Positions 1-8,635 of a stretch of DNA of 51,189 bases are shown here, one piece after another. Position 1 is the stretch's first letter. Each line of letters begins with the position of its first letter. Position numbers and translations under genes: made by a program. Source of the DNA: Spartobacteria bacterium (lineage in GTDB: Bacteria > Verrucomicrobiota > Verrucomicrobiia > Chthoniobacterales > UBA10450); NCBI GenBank assembly GCA_003167555.1, contig PMSN01000029.1, positions 186,488 to 237,676 on the forward strand, in the 5' to 3' direction. Below the pieces are notes generated by a model. The model was given only the letters and a program-made list of their open reading frames with translations, made no database searches and was not told the origin of the DNA.

Positions 1-1493
1 CCTCCGCCGCTCTTGGACGCCGCGTTGAGATAGAAGGTACTGTTAGTGACGGTGAGCTGCCCCAGGTTGAAGATGCCTGCGCCATTGGTTGCCAGGTTAT
101 CGTAGATGCTGCTGTTGCGCACAGTCACGGGCGGGTCGGTACTGCTGCTGGTGCCGCCATCAATATTGATGCCGCCGCCATCGTTGGCCACGTTGGATAG
201 GACGACGGAACGATCGAGCAGCAGATCGGCGTTGTAATAAAATCCGCCAACGCTGATGCCGCCGCCGTAGCCGGCGGGGTTGTTGCCGACGAGCACCGAG
301 TTGCTGACAATGGTGCTGTTGGTAATCTGCGCATGAAAGTTGAAGACCACGCCGCCTCCATGCATCCCCAGAGACTGGTTACTCGCAACGACATTGTTTC
401 CCGTGACCGTGCTGGTGTCCATCGTCAGCGAGCCATTGACATACAGCCCGCCCCCTTCCAGCACCGAGGCGTTGCTGCCGGTGCCCGAGACCGTGTTTTT
501 GCTGATGGTGCTGCCGGTAATGGTGACAGTCCCGCCGGCGTTGATCCCGCCGCCGACAATAAACTGTGCGGCGGACCCGAGGCTCATGCTGTTGTTGGAG
601 ATTGTGCTGTTGCTGATATCGAGCGTGCCGGGGCAGCACTCGACGTCGATGCCCGCGCCGTAGCCTGAGATATTATCCGCCGCCGTGTTTTCGGCGAGGA
701 CGTTGCTGTCGATCGTGCTGTTGTTTACGATTAACTTGCCGGACACGGCGATACCGCCGCCGCACGTCGATCCGTTGTTGCCGCCTTGGGCGCGGTTGCT
801 GCGGACAAGAACACCGTTAAGGGTGAGAGTGCCTCCGCCTCGGAGGTCGATGCCGCCGCCTTCGGCAAATTGACCCGTGGCGGTGTTGGTGAGGACGCTC
901 AGGCCCGTAAGCGTCACGCTGCTGGCGCCGTTCTCGATGAGCATTCCGCCGCCACGATCGGCAACACTGCCGTTCTCGAACCCGACGTTAACGAGTGTCA
1001 CGTTGATGGGACCACTCGCCGGTTGAATGATGTGGAACGCGCGGTCGCCCAACCCACTCGCGTTGACAAGCGCGGCCCTGCCATTCGTGGTATTGAGGCG
1101 CAAGTTGCACTTGATGTCGAGGTCGCCTGTGGCGGCGTTGTCCTCACCGCTGCCTGTGAGCGTGAGTGCGTAAATCCTTGGGCCAGAAAAGAAGGTCACT
1201 GCACCAGGAACGGTAATGGTGTACATCGTTCCGGGATGGGCGGCGTATTGCGCGTTCGCTTCCTGAATGGCGGCGCGCAGTGTGCATTTGCCATTCGTTG
1301 CGAGGCACACCCCGTCGCCGATGTTGTTGTCCACCGCGTCCGTCTGGTCGTTGACGACGAACGTTAAATCCGCAGAAGCAAACTGCGCGAGCGCGCAGAA
1401 CAGCAGAGCCGTTCCAATCCGGAAACCAAATAATAGGCGTCGTTTCGTGTGAGCTCCAATCCGGTCGGGCACGGCCTGTTTATCAAAAGCCAT
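1..1493 (-). CDS. CSLREA-type right-handed beta-helix exoprotein, 3' end cut by window edge
   Basis: The protein is read from an ATG at 1493 to the left edge without a stop (497 codons). Residues 1-42 form a signal peptide: Arg-rich start, hydrophobic LLFCALAQ, then ASA before Asp42. Residues about 44-80 form a CSLREA-type domain (FVVNDQTDAVDNNIGDG, then CTLRAAIQEAN at 70-80). The rest is a long series of short Asn/Ser/Thr/Gly-rich repeats such as NSTISNNS and GGGI with spacing typical of parallel beta-helix coils (polymorphic outer-membrane-protein-like). Families with this layout are secreted and often surface-attached. The anchoring C-terminus lies outside the window. It has no obvious operon partner. 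Overlapping plus-strand frames are by-products of its codon bias. Confidence 0.85.
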   Translation of the reverse strand, partial: MAFDKQAVPDRIGAHTKRRLLFGFRIGTALLFCALAQFASADLTFVVNDQTDAVDNNIGDGVCLATNGKCTLRAAIQEANAQYAAHPGTMYTITVPGAVTFFSGPRIYALTLTGSGEDNAATGDLDIKCNLRLNTTNGRAALVNASGLGDRAFHIIQPASGPINVTLVNVGFENGSVADRGGGMLIENGASSVTLTGLSVLTNTATGQFAEGGGIDLRGGGTLTLNGVLVRSNRAQGGNNGSTCGGGIAVSGKLIVNNSTIDSNVLAENTAADNISGYGAGIDVECCPGTLDISNSTISNNSMSLGSAAQFIVGGGINAGGTVTITGSTISKNTVSGTGSNASVLEGGGLYVNGSLTMDTSTVTGNNVVASNQSLGMHGGGVVFNFHAQITNSTIVSNSVLVGNNPAGYGGGISVGGFYYNADLLLDRSVVLSNVANDGGGINIDGGTSSSTDPPVTVRNSSIYDNLATNGAGIFNLGQLTVTNSTFYLNAASKSGG

Positions 1494-2118
1494 GCGCACC
1501 AGCAAGCCTATTCAACCCTCACCAGATCGCCTGGTAGACGAAAAAACCGGAGGCTGCTGTTAATTCAGCGCGAAGACTTCGACGACGGCCACGCCGATTT
1601 CCTGCCCGGGCTACACCCGATCGAGTCGCAAGGAACGCCGCGCGCTTGGCTTTTATTTAAAGAGAGAAAGGGGGCAGTCTGTTAATCTCTGACAACTTTG
1701 CCTACCGGGAGCTACCCCGCGATCGTGAAAGGCTCCAACGGCGGGACCGGCGTTGGCCGCGTGGAGGTTTACAACCTGAAGTAGCACGACGGGATTGCTC
1801 TGAAGAGGTCTGGACTGCGAGACATTGGGCATCTCGGTTCCCATGCCCTTCTTTTCCGCGTGTGTAAAAAATAAAGGAAATCGCAGATTTCTGAAAACTT
1901 CGTCCGGCAAAAGTCGTATTCACCGATTGAAGACCTCGTGTAATCCCCCACGCGAGCCTGACGAGATCCCGGTCCCGGATCATTTCCCTCCCCCGGGAAA
2001 TCTCGTCGGGGCGCGGCCTCTCATCGGAACTCTTTTCTCCACACGCCCCGCGACCGCCGGGAGAGCGAGGGAAAATTTGAGAGGTGCTTCGGCCAGCGGG
2101 CCGTGACAAACTCGCGGC
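1494..2118. other. Intergenic region with a gene relic
   Basis: This 625-bp stretch separates two divergently read genes. Apart from the C-terminal gene relic at 1686-1784 I see no convincing gene. Short open frames here lack recognisable motifs and overlap each other on both strands. No clear terminator or promoter was identified. Confidence 0.5.
1686..1784 (+). pseudogene. C-terminal relic of a Verrucomicrobia-type secreted protein
   Basis: An open stretch of 32 codons ending in TAG reads TTLPTGSYPAIVKG followed by GTGVGRVEVYNLK. This is the C-terminal signature (TL.PGSYTAIV.G...TG.ALVEVY.L) seen intact at 44246-44485 in this same window and familiar from large secreted proteins of this phylum. 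An in-frame TAA at 1683-1685 lies immediately upstream and there is no start codon, so it is a decayed 3' remnant. Confidence 0.55.
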
Positions 2119-4632
2119 TTGCGCAACGAAACAATCGCTGGCTCCGACAACGTCGTGATCAAGGTCGCCTGCTCTGCGACCGACCTCTTTTTCCATTACC
2201 GTCCACCGACTTCCACCCAAAACGCCCTAATCATCCACCTGGCGCTGCGCACCCATCAGCAGATGGGCGCGGCGATTCTGCCCTTCGCCCAAAACGCCGA
2301 AGGCTCGACCGTCTTCCTTCCGTTCAAATGCGACCTGCTCCTCTCGGCTGAAGCAAGACCCGATCAGATCATCTGTTTCATCCGCAGATGGGAGCGCTGG
2401 CGCTGGAGCGAACGAGCCGAGACACGTGATTTCGAAGCGACGGTCGAGAATGGCGAATTTATCTTTCGCATTCCGCGCGACCTTCTCAGCGGCGCCGGGA
2501 ACGTGGACTTCGCGATTTATGCGAAAGACCCCGACGCGAATGACGGTTGGGGTTGGTTCTGGGGATGCTCCGATCGGAGCGTCGAGAGTGGCATCGGGGA
2601 CAAATACATTCCGCATTACTACCAGGTCGACCTGGATGACGAGAACGGCCCGCTGGTCACGGAGCGTGGCCGTCATGCCTCGGACAAAGAGAGAGTCCGC
2701 ATCTATCAACTATTCGTTAGGCTGTTCGGCAATACGAATGAAACGCGCAAGCAAAACGGCACGCTCGTGGAAAACGGCGTGGGCCGGTTCGCCGATATCA
2801 ACGACGCGGCGCTTAGTTCAATTCAGCAAATGGGATTCACGCACGTCTGGCTCACGGGCGTTTTGCAGCAGGCGACCGCCACGGATTATTCCGAGTTCGG
2901 CCAGCCGGCGGATGACACCGACTTGTTGAAGGGCCTCGCCGGCAGTCCCTACGCCATCAAGGATTATTTCGACGTCTGCCCCGATTACGCGGAAAAGCCG
3001 GCCGAGCGCCTGAAGGAATTCGAGCTCCTGATCGAGCGGCTTCACGCGCACGGCCTGAAAGCGATCATCGATCTCGTCGCGAATCACGTCGCCCGAAGTT
3101 ACGGCTCCTGTGTCAAACCCGATTGCAACTTTGGCAGTTGCGGTTGCGGTGGAACGGGCGACGACGTCACCAAGTTCTTCAACCCGCACAATAATTTCTT
3201 TTATCTCACGGCGGACGGGAACGGTCCGCCGCTCCGGTTGCCGACTTGCAAAGACGGAGTGCCGGTTAGCGCGACCTGCCAGGCTGTAGCGGCGGTCTCT
3301 GACCGCCGAAATCCAACCGCGGACGGCGGTCAGAGACCGCCGCTACAGAAGTGCGACGGATTTTTCGAGGGCGAGAAAACGTTCGGCCGCGTCACGGGCA
3401 ACAACGTCGTGAGTTGGACGCCGCACCTGAACGATTGGTATGAGACGATAAAACTAAATTACGGTTTCGATTTTACCGACCCGGCCAAGTCGGTCCGCGA
3501 ATATCCAAACGCGTGGAGTCCGGACAAACCAATTCCCGACACCTGGAAAAAAATGGATCAGGTGATCGAGCATTGGCAGTCGCTCGGCGTCGATGGGTTC
3601 CGCTGCGATATGTCGCACATGGTGCCGCCGGAAGTGTGGTCGTGGGCGATCGCGCAAGCGCGCACCCGAAAGCCGGAAGTTTTTTTCATCGGTGAAGCCT
3701 ACGACGACGATCCGAGCAAGGTGCCTGGCTGCGATCCGGTCGTTTCCGGTTTGAACTGGGGAAGGGGAAACGTGCTTTTCGATCTGCTCAACGCCGGGTT
3801 CGATGCTGTTTACAACGCTCCGGCCTACCGCGCGCTGAAGCGCATCTACGACGGTTCCGGTTGGGCCAACGATCTCGACAGCGAGATCAAAGACGCTTTC
3901 ATCTGCCACAATTCCGTCCGTTACGCGGAGAATCACGATGAAGTCCGGATGGCCGCGCGATCGGAATGGGGCGGCATCGGGATGAACGTCGGCCGGCCGG
4001 TCTCCGCGATTTTGTACGGCCTGTCGCGCGGTGTCGTCATGCTTTACAACGGCCAGGAAGTGGGCGAGCCGGCTGCCGGCGCGGAAGGTTTCGGTGGCGA
4101 CGACGCGCGCACGAGCATCTTCGATTACTGGTCGATGCCCGAAATAGTGAAGTGGGTAAACGATCATCACTACGATGGCGCGCGTCTCTCGCCCGAGCAA
4201 AAAAACCTGCGAGCGTTTTACAGCCGCCTGATCAATCTCGTGGGCCAGCCGGCATTCCGGGATGGAGAATTCTTTCCGCTCAACCCAGCCAACCGCGACA
4301 ATCCAGGATTCGGGCGTTTGCCCGGCGAACAGGCCAGCGGCCACTGGTTCTACGCTTTCCTTCGTTACGACATCTCGACGCAACAACGTTTTCTCGTCGC
4401 CGCGAACCTGCATCCGAAAGCTGCGCTGCCACACGTTCGTGTCCTCTTGCCAGAAAACGCGCTGCGGTTTCTCGAGCTGCGCGACCAGCCTGCGGACGCA
4501 AAGCTGAAATTGATCGAGTGGCTGTCCGAACAATCGATCGATATCCGCCTGACGATGGCGGAGGCAATCAACGCCGGCATACCGATCCGCGAGATCCCGC
4601 CGCTGTCGGCGTTCTATTTCGAATTCGTCTAG
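2119..4632 (+). CDS. GH13 alpha-amylase-family glycoside hydrolase
   Basis: The product (837 aa) should hydrolyse or rearrange alpha-glucans. The (beta/alpha)8 motifs are in order: DLVANH (Asp318, His323), GFRCD with nucleophile Asp497, IGEAY with acid/base Glu526, and ENHDE with Asp607. The catalytic triad is therefore complete. The N-terminal about 190 residues look like a beta-sandwich domain, and the C-terminus is a short beta domain. No signal peptide is visible, suggesting a cytoplasmic glycogen/maltodextrin enzyme. The start is uncertain: an in-frame TGA at 2104 leaves TTG 2119 or GTG 2155. A 65-bp perfect palindrome (3284-3348) is read in frame as residues about 389-410, in the loop between regions I and II. 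The stop lies 2 bp from the argF stop (convergent). Confidence 0.88.
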   Translation: MRNETIAGSDNVVIKVACSATDLFFHYRPPTSTQNALIIHLALRTHQQMGAAILPFAQNAEGSTVFLPFKCDLLLSAEARPDQIICFIRRWERWRWSERAETRDFEATVENGEFIFRIPRDLLSGAGNVDFAIYAKDPDANDGWGWFWGCSDRSVESGIGDKYIPHYYQVDLDDENGPLVTERGRHASDKERVRIYQLFVRLFGNTNETRKQNGTLVENGVGRFADINDAALSSIQQMGFTHVWLTGVLQQATATDYSEFGQPADDTDLLKGLAGSPYAIKDYFDVCPDYAEKPAERLKEFELLIERLHAHGLKAIIDLVANHVARSYGSCVKPDCNFGSCGCGGTGDDVTKFFNPHNNFFYLTADGNGPPLRLPTCKDGVPVSATCQAVAAVSDRRNPTADGGQRPPLQKCDGFFEGEKTFGRVTGNNVVSWTPHLNDWYETIKLNYGFDFTDPAKSVREYPNAWSPDKPIPDTWKKMDQVIEHWQSLGVDGFRCDMSHMVPPEVWSWAIAQARTRKPEVFFIGEAYDDDPSKVPGCDPVVSGLNWGRGNVLFDLLNAGFDAVYNAPAYRALKRIYDGSGWANDLDSEIKDAFICHNSVRYAENHDEVRMAARSEWGGIGMNVGRPVSAILYGLSRGVVMLYNGQEVGEPAAGAEGFGGDDARTSIFDYWSMPEIVKWVNDHHYDGARLSPEQKNLRAFYSRLINLVGQPAFRDGEFFPLNPANRDNPGFGRLPGEQASGHWFYAFLRYDISTQQRFLVAANLHPKAALPHVRVLLPENALRFLELRDQPADAKLKLIEWLSEQSIDIRLTMAEAINAGIPIREIPPLSAFYFEFV
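3284..3348. repeat. Palindromic repeat inside the amylase gene
   Basis: Two perfect 25-bp inverted arms (3284-3308 and 3324-3348, starting CTGTAGCGGCGGTCTCTGAC) surround a 15-bp loop. The element is translated in frame as a basic, proline-containing stretch (AVSDRRNPTADGGQRPPL) foreign to GH13 enzymes. It looks like a mobile REP/MITE-type palindrome captured in a surface loop. Confidence 0.85.
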
Positions 4633-4634
4633 GT

Positions 4635-5531
4635 TTACGAACCGACCGCCAAAAGAATCGCCTTTTGCACGTGCAGGCGATTTTCCGACTGGTCGAAAAT
4701 CGTCTGGGCGTTCGCCTCCAAAGTCGCGTCGTCGATTTCCTGGCCGCGATGCGCCGGCAGACAATGCATCACGAGCGCGTCCGGCTTCGCCTGCCTAACG
4801 AGTGCTTCGTTGATCCAATACGGACCCAGCTCCGCGTTGCGCCGCGCTTCTTCGCCCTCCTGGCCCATCGAGACCCAGATATCGGTGTAGAGCACGTCCG
4901 CACCGCGCGCGGCTTCCTGGAGATTCGCGTTACAAACCACGTTGCCGCCGGCGCGCTTCAACCATTTGGCTTTCGGCTGATATTTCGGCGGCGACGCGAG
5001 GCGCAACTCAAAATTCAACTTCCCCGCCGCGAACATCCACGACCGCGCCGTGTTCGACGCGCCGTCGCCGACGAACGTGATCGTCTTTCCCTCGATGCTT
5101 CCGCGTTTTTCCTGGATCGTGAAAATGTCCGCCAGAATCTGGCAGGGATGCTCATCATCCGTGAGCGCGTTGATCGTCGGCATGCCGGAGAATTCCGCGA
5201 ACTCCTCGATGTCGCGCTGCGCGAACGTCCGGATGATCGCGCCATGAATCATTCGCCCGAGCACGCGGGCCGTGTCCTTGATCAGCTCGCCGCGCCCGAG
5301 CTGAATATCGTTCGGGTTCAGGAAAATCGTTTCGCCGCCCAGCTCGCGCACGCCCACTTCGAACGAAACGCGCGTCCGCGTAGATGGCTTCGAAAAAATC
5401 AATCCCCAAGTCTGTCCGCGGAGCGGAAACTCCGTCTGCTTGCCGCGGTTCTGCTTCTGCATGGCCGCGACGCGAAAGATTTCCTCGATCTCCGGCCGGT
5501 CGAGCTGCTCGATGCTCAGAAGATTTTTCAT
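4635..5531 (-). CDS. argF: Ornithine carbamoyltransferase
   Basis: ArgF (298 aa) transfers the carbamoyl group from carbamoyl phosphate to ornithine, giving citrulline, in the cytoplasm. The carbamoyl-phosphate site STRTRVSFE (residues about 50-58) and the ornithine-loop signature HCLPAHRG near residue 256 are both intact. Length is normal for a catabolic/anabolic OTCase. It starts MKNLLSIEQL at an ATG at 5531. It is separated from the other arg genes (argCJBD, 6465-11193) by a carbonic anhydrase gene on the opposite strand, so it probably has its own promoter in 5532-5649. The octamer GCCTAACG lies just upstream of the start codon. Confidence 0.95.
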   Translation of the reverse strand: MKNLLSIEQLDRPEIEEIFRVAAMQKQNRGKQTEFPLRGQTWGLIFSKPSTRTRVSFEVGVRELGGETIFLNPNDIQLGRGELIKDTARVLGRMIHGAIIRTFAQRDIEEFAEFSGMPTINALTDDEHPCQILADIFTIQEKRGSIEGKTITFVGDGASNTARSWMFAAGKLNFELRLASPPKYQPKAKWLKRAGGNVVCNANLQEAARGADVLYTDIWVSMGQEGEEARRNAELGPYWINEALVRQAKPDALVMHCLPAHRGQEIDDATLEANAQTIFDQSENRLHVQKAILLAVGS

Positions 5532-5649
5532 TGTTCGTTAGGCGGCCGGCGCGGAGACGACCCGTTCGTGGCCGCCCGAACGATCAGCATACCTTCAGCA
5601 TGCAGACGATCAACCGCGTGGGCCACCGGTGTTTTCTGACACGGCGAAA

Positions 5650-6441
5650 ATGATTGCCAATCCCATCGATCCTGTTCATTTTATTCCTACGCGAGTCCTC
5701 CATCTGTTCACCCTCTCACTGTTCGCTGCGACGGCGGTATTTGCCGACGACGAATGCCCGCCGCGCTACTCCTACTGCGGATACTCCGGTCCGGCGCAGT
5801 GGCCGAATCTTCCGATCGAAAAGAACGAGTGTGGCGGCGAGAAGCAATCACCCATCAATCTGGTGACCCAAACGCGCACGCCGGGCGATGCAATCAGGGT
5901 CGATTACGTCGCGGGCGACGCCATTATCCGGAACACCGGCCACGACATTCTGGTCACGCCGACGGGCGACGCCGGCAAGATCACGATCGGCGGCAAGGTC
6001 TACAAGCTCCTCCAGTTTCATTTCCACATCCCGAGCGAGCATCACATCCACGGCGCCGGGGCGTCGGGCGAGATGCACGTCGTCCATCAACTCGAAGGAG
6101 GCACCGACTACGCGGTCATCGGCGTGTTGCTGACCAGTGGCACGACATATCCAGCTCTGGCGCCCGTGTTCGCGAATCTTCCGGCGAAGGCCTGCACCAA
6201 GTCCGGCCCGATACGGATCGATTTCGCCAAACTTCTGCCGAAAGAGTTGAGCGGTTACTACACCTACGCGGGCTCGCTGACCACGCCGCCGTGCACGCAA
6301 AGTGTGACTTGGTATGTCCTCGAGGCGAGGCGCACAATCCTCGGGCAGGAGCTGGCAAAACTTCGCGCTCTCGGCGAGAACGCCCGTCCCATCCAGCGCA
6401 ATCCGATGCCATTGCCAGCCACGTACGTCCTCCCGAAATAG
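5650..6441 (+). CDS. Alpha-class carbonic anhydrase, secreted
   Basis: The enzyme interconverts CO2 and bicarbonate and would act in the periplasm. An ATG at 5650 gives a signal peptide (hydrophobic HLFTLSLFAATAVFA, cleaved before DDE). A GTG at 5629 would add seven residues. The zinc ligands are in QFHFHIPSEHH and EMHVVHQ, with the alpha-CA signatures KQSPINL and SLTTPPC also present. The length (about 263 aa) fits bacterial alpha-CAs. It lies on the opposite strand between argD and argF. Bicarbonate feeds carbamoyl phosphate, the co-substrate of ArgF, so the position may be meaningful, but no shared transcription is possible. Confidence 0.93.
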   Translation: MIANPIDPVHFIPTRVLHLFTLSLFAATAVFADDECPPRYSYCGYSGPAQWPNLPIEKNECGGEKQSPINLVTQTRTPGDAIRVDYVAGDAIIRNTGHDILVTPTGDAGKITIGGKVYKLLQFHFHIPSEHHIHGAGASGEMHVVHQLEGGTDYAVIGVLLTSGTTYPALAPVFANLPAKACTKSGPIRIDFAKLLPKELSGYYTYAGSLTTPPCTQSVTWYVLEARRTILGQELAKLRALGENARPIQRNPMPLPATYVLPK

Positions 6442-6464
6442 ACCAAACGCGTGTCCGTGTGGAC

Positions 6465-7754
6465 TCAGGCGGCAAGCTCGGCGACGACGGCTTCGATCGC
6501 GCGCAGTCCTTCCATCGCGTCCGGTCGCGTGAGATTGAGAGCAGGAAGTAGCCGGACAACAGAGGTCGCGGCCGGAACAGTCAAGACACCCGCTTCGTGC
6601 AGCCGGTCGACAACCTGAAGCGCGGGCGTTTTTTCCGCGCCGCTGAATCCCGGAGCATCATTTCGAAATTCCAACCCAATCATCAAGCCAAAGCCGCGCA
6701 CTTCTTTCAGGACCGAGGGAAATTTCCGGATCAATCTCTCCAGTTCGCCCTTCATGAAACCGCCCAGCTCGCGGGCGTGCTCGGCCAGTTGATCGCGCTC
6801 GATGATTTCGAGAACCTTCAGAGCCACGGCGCAACCGAGCGGCGTGCCGCCGAAGGTCGTGGCGTGGGTCCCCGGAGAAAGAAGATCGGCGTATTGTTCG
6901 CGCACCCAGAACGCGCCGATCGGAAATCCGCCGCCCAACGATTTCGCCATCGAGACGGCATCCGGCGAAAATTCCTCCGCGGCGGGAATGTTTTCGAGAA
7001 TCCGTTGCCAGCTCTGAAAACACCCGGTCCGAAAATGTCCGGACTGCACTTCATCGAGCAGCAATAGCATTTTCTTTTCGTCGCAAAGTTCCCGCAGGCC
7101 AAGAAGGTAATCCGTCGTCGCGGGCGTGATCCCGCTCTCGCCCTGGATCGCTTCGACCAGGATCGCCGCCGTCTGCGGCGTGATGGCCGCGCGCATCGCG
7201 TCGAGATCGTTGAAGGGAACCTGGCGAAAACCGGCCACCATCGGTTCGAAACCTTTTTTAACTTTTTCCTGCCCCGTGGCCGCGATCCCCGCCAGGGTCC
7301 GGCCATGAAACGAGCCGTCCGTCGTGATGACTTCGTAGCGCCCTTCCTCGTGGCCAAATTTTCGCGCCAGCTTGTAAAGCCCCTCGTTCGCTTCCGCGCC
7401 GCTGTTGCAAAAAAAACAGCGGCCCGGCCCGATCAGCCTAACGAGTGCTTCCGCGAGCTGGGCTTGCGGCTTGGTGAAATAAAGATTGGAAACGTGCAGA
7501 AGCTTTCGCGATTGCTCGAGGAGCGCGTCGGTGATTTCCGGATTGGCGTGGCCCAGGGCGCAAACCGCGATGCCGCCGCCGAGATCGAGATAACGCCGGC
7601 CGGCCACATCCCAGACGTAACTTCCCCCGCCGTGATCGAGCGCCAGATCGAAGCGCGCGTAAGAAGGAACCACATTTTTCTGAAACAGTTTCCTGATGTC
7701 GCTCAGCCGGTCGACCTTGAGCGCTTTCATGTCCCCCGCGATTTCCATTTTCAC
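6465..7754 (-). CDS. argD: Acetylornithine aminotransferase
   Basis: ArgD is a class III PLP aminotransferase (about 429 aa) that converts N-acetylglutamate semialdehyde to N-acetylornithine. Visible signatures are CNSGAEANE, the FHGRT substrate loop, LLLDEVQ and the PLP-lysine region SMAKSLGGGFPIGA. GTG at 7754 overlaps the argB stop by 4 nt (GTGA), so translation is probably coupled. ATG at 7748 is an equally good start. It is the fourth gene of argC-argJ-argB-argD. The family often also handles succinyl-diaminopimelate in lysine synthesis. Confidence 0.95.
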   Translation of the reverse strand: MKMEIAGDMKALKVDRLSDIRKLFQKNVVPSYARFDLALDHGGGSYVWDVAGRRYLDLGGGIAVCALGHANPEITDALLEQSRKLLHVSNLYFTKPQAQLAEALVRLIGPGRCFFCNSGAEANEGLYKLARKFGHEEGRYEVITTDGSFHGRTLAGIAATGQEKVKKGFEPMVAGFRQVPFNDLDAMRAAITPQTAAILVEAIQGESGITPATTDYLLGLRELCDEKKMLLLLDEVQSGHFRTGCFQSWQRILENIPAAEEFSPDAVSMAKSLGGGFPIGAFWVREQYADLLSPGTHATTFGGTPLGCAVALKVLEIIERDQLAEHARELGGFMKGELERLIRKFPSVLKEVRGFGLMIGLEFRNDAPGFSGAEKTPALQVVDRLHEAGVLTVPAATSVVRLLPALNLTRPDAMEGLRAIEAVVAELAA

Positions 7755-8626
7755 AACACCACCTCCGTTCCGACGCCGGCGTCGGTGAAAATTTCCAGCA
7801 ACACCGAGTGCGGCACGCGCCCATCCACGAATTGCACTTTCTCCACGCCACTTTGAATCGCCGCGACCGCGCTGTCGACTTTCGGGATCATCCCCTCGCC
7901 CACCACGCCGCTCGCTTTCAGTTCCGGCACTTCACTCGCGCTCAGATGGCTCATGAGCGATTGCGGATTGGCCGGCTCGCGCAGTAAACCCGGCACGTCG
8001 CTCATGAAGACGAGCCGCCGCGCCTTGAGCGCAATGGCGGTTTGCGCGGCGGCGACATCGGCGTTGCAATTGTAGAGCGCGCCATCATCTCCGCGCGCCG
8101 TGGGACTGATGACCGGCGTGATGCTGCGGCGGATGCATTCGCGCAACGGCTCGACGTTCACTTGGTACACTTCGCCCACGAAACCAAGATTGATCGGCTT
8201 CCCCGACTGGTCGTTAGGCGAGAATTTCCGGCACCGGAAGATCTCCGAGCCGGCGAACCCGCGCGCCTTGCCGCCGAGTTCTTCGATGGCCGCGACGATT
8301 TCCGGGTTGATCTCGCGGGAAAGAACGTCGTCGACCAGTTTGACGGTCGCTTCATCGGTCACGCGCTGGCCTTGCAGGAATGTTGTCGTGAGACCGGCCG
8401 CTTCGACCGCACGCGTCACTGCCTTGCCGCCGCCGTGCACGACGACCGGGTTGATCCCGACCGCCTCAAGGAAAACGATTTCGCGCGCGACGCGATGCCG
8501 CTCCGTCGGATCGAGCGAATCCATGAAGCTGCCGCCATATTTCACCACGAATATCTGGCTGCGAAAGCGCTGAATGTAAGGCAGCGCCTCGAGAAGGGTT
8601 CCCGCTTTTGTGATGATCTCTTGCAT
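7751..8626 (-). CDS. argB: Acetylglutamate kinase
   Basis: ArgB (291 aa) phosphorylates N-acetylglutamate, the second committed step to arginine. The amino-acid-kinase fold is clear: FVVKYGGS (Lys for phosphate) near residue 30, VVHGGGK near residue 62, the NCNADVAAAQ nucleotide segment, and FMSDVPGLL. It starts at an ATG 9 nt after the argJ stop and overlaps argD by 4 nt, so argJ-argB-argD behave as one transcript. No extra N-terminal helix of the strongly arginine-inhibited hexameric type is obvious, though the N-terminal about 25 residues could contribute. Confidence 0.95.
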   Translation of the reverse strand: MQEIITKAGTLLEALPYIQRFRSQIFVVKYGGSFMDSLDPTERHRVAREIVFLEAVGINPVVVHGGGKAVTRAVEAAGLTTTFLQGQRVTDEATVKLVDDVLSREINPEIVAAIEELGGKARGFAGSEIFRCRKFSPNDQSGKPINLGFVGEVYQVNVEPLRECIRRSITPVISPTARGDDGALYNCNADVAAAQTAIALKARRLVFMSDVPGLLREPANPQSLMSHLSASEVPELKASGVVGEGMIPKVDSAVAAIQSGVEKVQFVDGRVPHSVLLEIFTDAGVGTEVVL

Positions 8627-8635
8627 CGGTCTTCG

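Noticed and set aside
3454-4764. Long minus-strand open frame (436 codons) opposite the amylase gene
   Set aside because: It mirrors the codon bias of the GH13 gene, has no motif, and runs through the argF stop.
3966-5639. Plus-strand open frame of 557 codons across amylase and argF
   Set aside because: Arg/Ala-rich shadow of two clearly identified genes, without any domain.
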